64,000 nucleotides of DNA, from NCBI RefSeq assembly GCF_031877795.1, contig NC_133946.1, positions 12,065,144-12,129,143 of the forward strand. Direction: 5' to 3'. Position 1 is the stretch's first letter. Each line of letters starts with the position of its first letter. Under the pieces are notes generated by a model. It saw nothing but the letters and a program-made list of their open reading frames with translations. It had not been told where the DNA came from and ran no database searches. Of the stretch, positions 59,628 to 64,000 are shown in pieces. The DNA comes from Strix aluco. Lineage: Eukaryota; Chordata; Aves; Strigiformes; Strigidae. The position numbers were made by a program, and so were the translations under genes.

Positions 59628-60836
59628 TGAGAAAAACTTATTCTGTCTTGCTCATTCTCTCAAGCACCCCAGATTGATGTCAGCAGGAAAATCAACCCCA
59701 TACACAGCGGTTGTGCTCAGACAACACCTTCCACCAGCCCAGAACAATGTCAACAGGTGATTTACAGCTAAAGGGGAAAATTCCCCATCCCGCAGGATCC
59801 CATCCCACTCCGTGCCTGTCCCAGTGGTTCCCCACAACAGGTCACCACGATCTGACGGGGTTTTTCCCTTCCCCTCCCTAAGGCTCATTTTCAGAGTCTG
59901 CTTTTATTTAACTGAGGGAGAAGACTGGGAAGGATACAAAAAAAACCCCATAAATTTTTGCAGAAGCAGACAGATTAATCCCATCCCAAGAGAGCTGCCA
60001 CATTGTGTCTGTGGCTGGAAGAGACCTTTGAGCTCCTTGCGTTTCTCGCCAACATTGTGATCTTACGTGGTTATTTATTCAGTCTCTCTATAAACACGGT
60101 TCTCCCACCCTGGGGTTACCAATGCGGCACTGGGAGGAGGCGGCCGTGGCCCCTCAGTGGTTTGAAGGCTCAGCATCAGGGCACGAGGCTTCCAAAAGGT
60201 CTTTTCCCACCCGGGACCCTCCAGCTACTGGAGGCTTCGGAAGATGGGGTGCCCCAGCCATGGTGTGACCCCGTAACTGTGCCAGGAAATGGTGTGTTCA
60301 GGCCAGATCCTCCCCGCTTATGGCTCGTTTGACCCCAAACGCCGCGGTTCAGAGACGGGCACGGGGGTCACCGTTACCTTCAGCATCACGTCGGGGCGCA
60401 GTGGGGTCCAGTGGACGCCGTAGCACTCGGTGGCGGGGGCCGGCGGGGGCTCGAGGGAGAGTCGGAGCTCGGCGTCCTCCTCCCACGCGTAGCAGAACTG
60501 CCCACGGTCATGCCAGCAGCGGTCCCGCGGCGGCGGGGGTTCGGCAGCCGGCACACCACCCACCGCGATCACCGCCACCATCCGCCCCGCCGGCGGTGCC
60601 CGCAGCAGCAGGGCACCCCGCCGGCGCTCCCACAGCACCCCGCCGGTGCGGCCCCGCAGCACCCACTCCTCCGGGGACTGCTCCAGCGCCTGCCAGGAGA
60701 TGATGCCGATGGTCATGGCGAAGAAGACAGCCACGCCGAGGCAGCCGACGGCCCCTTTCCAGGGTTCCGTCATCTCCCTGAAGCCCGAGGTCCAAGCGGC
60801 CTCGGGAATTTGGCGGGTAGGGCGGGCGAGTGGCAT
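47233..60836 (-). CDS. GH31 family, MYORG-like type II membrane glycosidase homologue, complete, possibly inactive
   Basis: Ten exons join in phase to 681 codons plus TAA: 60378-60836, 57612-57783, 56599-56806, 56324-56474, 55880-56077, 55152-55424, 53339-53447, 51701-51822, 50737-50916 and 47233-47406. A single membrane segment at 29-47 without a cleavable signal implies type II topology; N-X-S/T sequons at 160, 412, 477, 567 and 666 fit a luminal C-terminus. Matches to MYORG (about 714 residues) include SWYGGASVRAQRWP, LERYFLGS, SPIWRYYG, GLIPSVLHYSLLGYNFFIPD, ELYVRWLQIVTFLPVM and FLIGDEVLVAPI. MYORG is an ER/Golgi alpha-galactosidase. Here the nucleophile-bearing FKFDAGE block reads VVFEGAEG (Glu441 for Asp), the acidic EIDD cluster reads LALGES, and no Asp is found at the acid/base position near 490. 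It is therefore intact as a gene but possibly catalytically dead. Confidence 0.93.
50737..50916 (-). CDS. GH31 gene coding exon 9
   Basis: Acceptor CTGCAG|GTC, donor GAG|GTAGGA. Encodes YSEEWLRSGYPIFRPAWWLS and VEDEFLIGDE, the GH31 block equivalent to DPIVRPLWWIAP and SQFLIGDT. Confidence 0.96.
51701..51822 (-). CDS. GH31 gene coding exon 8
   Basis: Acceptor CGGCAG|GA, donor TGG|GTACGT. Encodes GGSLAGDTPGDPELYVRWLQ and IVTFLPVMAFGTPPW, a strong match to MYORG ELYIRWLEVAAFMPAMQFS. Confidence 0.95.
53339..53447 (-). CDS. GH31 gene coding exon 7 (acid/base region altered)
   Basis: Acceptor GTCCAG|ATG, donor GTAG|GTAATC. Encodes MSPLHSDWSHAGLKGLIP and SVLHYSLLGYNFFIPDAVG. The second part aligns cleanly with MYORG [20 protein letters not shown]; the first replaces its VDRDSVWGYD. 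Confidence 0.92.
55152..55424 (-). CDS. GH31 gene coding exon 6 (nucleophile region, Asp replaced by Glu)
   Basis: Acceptor CACAG|GTC. Encodes AAYVVFEGAEGNVFLERAVP and NATIISAGAG. The preferred donor TGG|GTACCG (end 55152) gives phase 0 into exon 7. An alternative donor GCTGG|GTGGGT (end 55156) would need an acceptor 5 nt inside exon 7. Confidence 0.88.
55880..56077 (-). CDS. GH31 gene coding exon 5
   Basis: Acceptor CACAG|GAC, donor TCG|GTACGA, 66 codons. Encodes LQLSITLSPYTSIASPLFLR, replacing the RVTLWVHPFVNYNS strand of MYORG; LFLRWLRDGQ follows. Confidence 0.9.
56324..56474 (-). CDS. GH31 gene coding exon 4 (start of barrel, acidic cluster lost)
   Basis: Acceptor ATGCAG|G, donor GCA|GTACGT. 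Encodes SPIWRYYGPAGS and LKRHHLQEGVLALGES. MYORG has DPIWSTWALYG and HHFNSSHLEIDD here, so the acidic IDD cluster is absent. Confidence 0.9.
56599..56806 (-). CDS. GH31 gene coding exon 3
   Basis: Acceptor CAAAG|GA, donor CTGGG|GTAAGG, phase 1 to 2. Encodes VTVTVAPDVPLVLSLESD and SLSYLLCVSPDI, corresponding to the PELSYRVCVGSDV region of MYORG. Confidence 0.93.
57612..57783 (-). CDS. GH31 gene coding exon 2
   Basis: Acceptor CTGCAG|GAT, donor ACAG|GTAATC, phase 0 to 1. Encodes NISWYGGASVRAQRWPLNG and VLERYFLGST, the N-terminal beta-sandwich block conserved in MYORG. Confidence 0.95.
59594..59623. repeat. T30 homopolymer after TTTGG-rich tract
   Basis: Thirty consecutive T on the plus strand, preceded by GTTTTGG-type repeats from about 59550. 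It may be a retroelement tail on the minus strand, but no element body was recognised. Confidence 0.85.
60378..60836 (-). CDS. GH31 gene coding exon 1 (cytosolic tail, membrane anchor)
   Basis: Residues 1-153. The start codon sits in a good context (CGCACCATGC) after 45 nt of leader that follows an acceptor-like site at 60882-60883. Encodes the anchor GAVGCLGVAVFFAMTIGII and a luminal stalk ending TPLRPDVMLK. Donor AAG|GTAACG. Confidence 0.9.
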
Positions 60837-61600
60837 GGTGCGATGGCAGTGGGATGCTCCAGCTCCTCTTTCTCTCCTCTCCTGCAGCGGCACAAAAAAG
60901 AAAACCCTCTTCTTGGGTTGCTCCAAATAAATATTAAAAAAAAAATTTAAAAAAATTAAGCCACAAGTCTTTTCTCTTTGCAGTAATCTGGAGGTAAGAG
61001 GAGTCTCTTTTGCAGCCTCCCTCTGCTCGCTGCCGCACAGCGAATCCCACTGCCAGGCTCGGTGCTGGCTGCGACGGCAGCTCAACCACAAACCGCGTGT
61101 CTGGTGTCAGCTCAGCCCCTTGGCACGGCCAGCAGCATCCGCTCGGCGCGCAGAGACGGACACGCGTGGCCGAGAGCCACGGGAGGGGAGACGGGGCAGC
61201 GCTCGAGCCTCCGCAGCCCTTTGGGTTTTTGCTTCGCAGAGCAGTGCAGCTTTGCGTCTCGGTTTGCTAAGCAGCAGTAAATAGCCGGCGGGGTGCAGAA
61301 AAAAAATATTGCAGGGGTGGTTAGAGAAAGAGCGGAGGGGAAATGCAACACCGGTTTTCCATCCCCCTTCCTTCTTGCCTGTAAAAGTATTTGATTAATG
61401 CACAGAACAGGGAATAAAATTACCTGTGGGCACGGTCCAGCGGCGCTGGCTGAGCCCTTGCCCGAGGGAACGGGCACCCAGAGCTCCAACCGGGCAAGGG
61501 GCCACTCGCGACGACAAGCTCACGGGGTGGGCTGCTGCACTGCGTTTGGGGGCCGAGCACCCACCGGGGCCAGGTGCTGCCTCTGCCCGGCTCAGCGCAC
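60837..61600 (-). promoter_or_regulatory. Probable 5'-UTR intron, leader exon and promoter of the GH31 gene
   Basis: On the minus strand a pyrimidine-rich acceptor ends at 60882, leaving 45 nt of leader before the ATG. A consensus donor CACAG|GTAATT at 61424-61423 could end a non-coding first exon, and the sequence beyond (61430-61620) is GC- and CpG-rich like a promoter. Inferred from splice consensus and composition only. Confidence 0.4.
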
Positions 61601-64000
61601 CCACCCGTCACATCCCCCCGCCGCCGCCCCCCAGCAAAGGCGCAGCTGCATTTCTTGGACCTAAAAGCAGGTGAAAAGATACTTCAGCAGCCCCCAAAAG
61701 TGGCTGTCAGTGACCGAGCACTCAAGCCCCAATTATTTTTCCACTGTTGGCTTGGGCAGCAGGTTTTTCTCCCCTTTCCCCAGGGTAGTTTTTCCTCCTG
61801 GCCACGTCAGAGACCTTTATAGCCAAGGCAACTTGATCCAAACAAACCCAAGAGCGTTATCTAAGACGAGACACGGCGTGCTCCCTCCCACCCTGCTCCC
61901 CTGCAGGCTGCACACATCCTCGGGTAGTGATGTGAGAAAGAGAGGCAGGAAATTAAAAAAAATAGTTTTTAAAAGCATTTATTTCTACGGGAATAATTTT
62001 AAAAGGATTTTTTGCAAAGTTATTGAGATGGCTCTGGTTGAGCCCTTACTGTACACCTGTGAACCCACATGAGGGAAAGCCGTGGCAGTGCTAAGCCTCC
62101 CTGTTCTGCTGCTTTGGCTTTTTTTTGTTGTTATTATTATTACTATTATTATATTTTGGAGGATTTTCTCCCCATTTCTACCTCACATTAAATGAGCTGC
62201 TGTTGGCCCCTCTCGGGTCACCTCCAGGGCCGCAGAAGGGGGTGCTGTGGAAAGGGGTGCTGCTTGCACCCGAAAGCAGAGCACCCTTGCAGAGGCAAGC
62301 AGCTGCAATCCCCACCAATGCAGAAAACTCCAGAAATCTGGGATTTCCATCCCCATTCCCATGCCCCACACACTGATGCCACCAGTCCTCCTCCTGCCTG
62401 CGGGTGATCAGGGAAGACCTGGATTTTACAAGCAATATTACAACCCGTTGGCTGCCAAGCTATTAAAAAAATAAATAGAGATTTCAAAGCATTTCCCCAT
62501 TCTGCATCCAGGCAAAGCCCCCAAAACCCCAAGCCCTGAACCCAAAGACAAAAGCACTACTCACCCCAGGAGATGCTGCTCTTCGGGAGGGTCTCAGGAC
62601 TGCTGAAGCCACCAGGAAAATCCTTGGCCATGACCCAAATAAGCCCTTGGAGGGGCCTTTCCACAGGCACTTCCAGGATTAATTTTTCATTTCAGCTGGT
62701 GCAATATCCAGTATGGGATGGAGGGGAAAATGGGTCCATCCTATCAGGACAAGCATCTCCCAGCCACTGGCTCCAGAGCAGGGAGAAAAGGTCAGATCCA
62801 GAATCAGGAGAAAGGATGAGGCAGGTTTCACCAAAAACTGGAAGATGAGATGGGGTCAACAGTGTCCACCCAAAAAGGGCTGGGGATCAGCAGGGGAGAA
62901 TGCTCTCTCCAGCTGCCAGGTTAGAGGAGATTTTAGCAAAGCTGTAGGTGATGGAGTCAGGGTTGGGTGTGTGAAAGAAAGAGGTCACAACTCTCACAGG
63001 ACCCCCCTGAAAAAAAGCTGTCAAGGTTATGACCTGAAAACTGGCTAAAATAAAGGGAAGAACCTTAAAAAAGGAAGAAGGGGTGCTTCTTCCACCAAAG
63101 AAGTTATGGGCCAAGCCACAGGACTTGCACTGCTCAACACACCCCACAACCTGGAAAATGGCAACAAGTATAAGTTAATAAAATCCCACGGTGATTCAAA
63201 GCTGTTCAGCTACAACATTAACCTGAGACAACTGAATTTTTAGGGTGGGACTTGCCACTCTTTTTTTGAGGTTTTATAAATCCGTCTGCCCTAGCACAGC
63301 TTGGCTAAAAACCATGCAGAAACAGGGCAGAGGAGATCAGAAAAAATGATCTTTGGGTTGGGGCTGTGGTCCCTGGTGCACCAGGAGGATTTAATCCTCC
63401 GGTCCAGGGTAGAGAGAGATGGATGGGGATGCAGCAATAGCCCTAAAAATTCAGAACAGCTGCATGGGGATTGGCAATTCCCCGTTCTTCACCCCAAAAC
63501 AGGGCAGGGGGGTGACTGATGGAGTTATTTGGCTGCAGCAGCAGCAGCTCAAGGCAAAGCTCTGTCACATGGTGCACAATTAAATCGCATCCGCGGGATG
63601 GCAGAGGGACCGCGAGTCACTTCAAGACAGGATTAGAGAAACCGGGGTCCGGTGGTTGCTATTAGCACAGTGGTGCCGATGCCAGGGGCTGGGGGGGGGG
63701 GGGGGGGGGGGAGGGCCTGCACCCAGGTGGGATCCCAGGGAAACGGTGGATTTTTATTTTTTTTAAAGCTTTTCTTAAAAAACAGCTCGAATCTTCCTCT
63801 CGCACCAGGGGAAAATCCTGCCAGAGGTTTCAGCAACTCAATATTTTGCCAGATTAGGGCCCCCCGCTCCCCGCCAGCTCTGCAAGTAGGCAGCTGTGCA
63901 GGGGATCTCACGCTGAACCCTCTCATCAGCTCCTTTTTTTTGGGGGGGTGGAGGAATGGTTTTACCACTTTTCCTGCCCACCACAAACCATAGCACAACC
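61601..64000. other. Right-end non-coding sequence
   Basis: No gene recognised on either strand. Contains a (TTA)n-like run at 62129-62156 and a 21-nt G-run at 63691-63711. Short frames lack family similarity. Confidence 0.6.
63691..63711. repeat. G21 homopolymer
   Basis: Twenty-one consecutive G on the plus strand, preceded by AGGGGCT and followed by AGGGCC. Strong G-quadruplex potential; also a likely site of sequencing or assembly length error. Confidence 0.9.

Larger units (their letters stand above)
47407..60377. other. Introns of the GH31 gene
   Basis: Nine introns of about 250 bp to 3.9 kb. No nested gene was recognised; plus-strand frames such as 47662-48315 and 52728-53729 lack similarity. 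A T30 run lies at 59594-59623, and a 30-bp segment near 60010-60038 (GGCTGGAAGAGACCTTTGAG) recalls the CR1-type bird LINE 3' region but is too short to call. Confidence 0.6.

Overview
The window is vertebrate nuclear DNA, most likely from a bird. Genes are split into short exons with GT/AG introns. Promoters are CpG-rich, poly-A/poly-T and microsatellite tracts are frequent, and no full-length transposon was recognised. The gene order RMDN3 (-), GCHFR (+), DNAJC17 (-) with C15orf62 (+) nested in a DNAJC17 intron is the order I know from human 15q15.1. The avian assignment is an inference from compact introns, protein similarity and the unusual neighbour on the right.

Layout, left to right. 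1-14940 holds RMDN3 on the minus strand: six coding exons were placed (5205-14940) and the 3' exons lie off the left edge. 14941-20060 is an intergenic stretch with the RMDN3 CpG promoter, a 470-bp hexanucleotide minisatellite, and a second minisatellite abutting the GCHFR CpG promoter. 20061-27451 is complete GCHFR (three exons, 84 codons). 28450-45579 is complete DNAJC17 on the minus strand (eleven exons, 311 codons), with the intronless C15orf62 reading frame (30886-31416, + strand) in its last intron. 45580-47232 is the DNAJC17 promoter with a pair of ZNF143/THAP11-type motifs and a gene-poor gap. 47233-60836 is a complete ten-exon minus-strand gene for a 681-residue type II membrane protein of glycoside hydrolase family 31, closest in my reading to MYORG. 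60837-64000 holds its probable 5' region and non-coding sequence.

The genes do not form a pathway. RMDN3 tethers ER to mitochondria, GCHFR controls tetrahydrobiopterin synthesis by binding GTP cyclohydrolase I, DNAJC17 is a nuclear J-domain/RRM protein linked to splicing, and C15orf62 is uncharacterised. The most noteworthy locus is the GH31 gene. It keeps the fold-defining C-terminal blocks of the family, but the segments that carry the catalytic Asp residues and the acidic substrate-binding cluster in MYORG are replaced, so it may be a pseudo-glycosidase. Exon coordinates were derived by hand from splice consensus, reading phase and protein similarity; no transcript data or database search was available.
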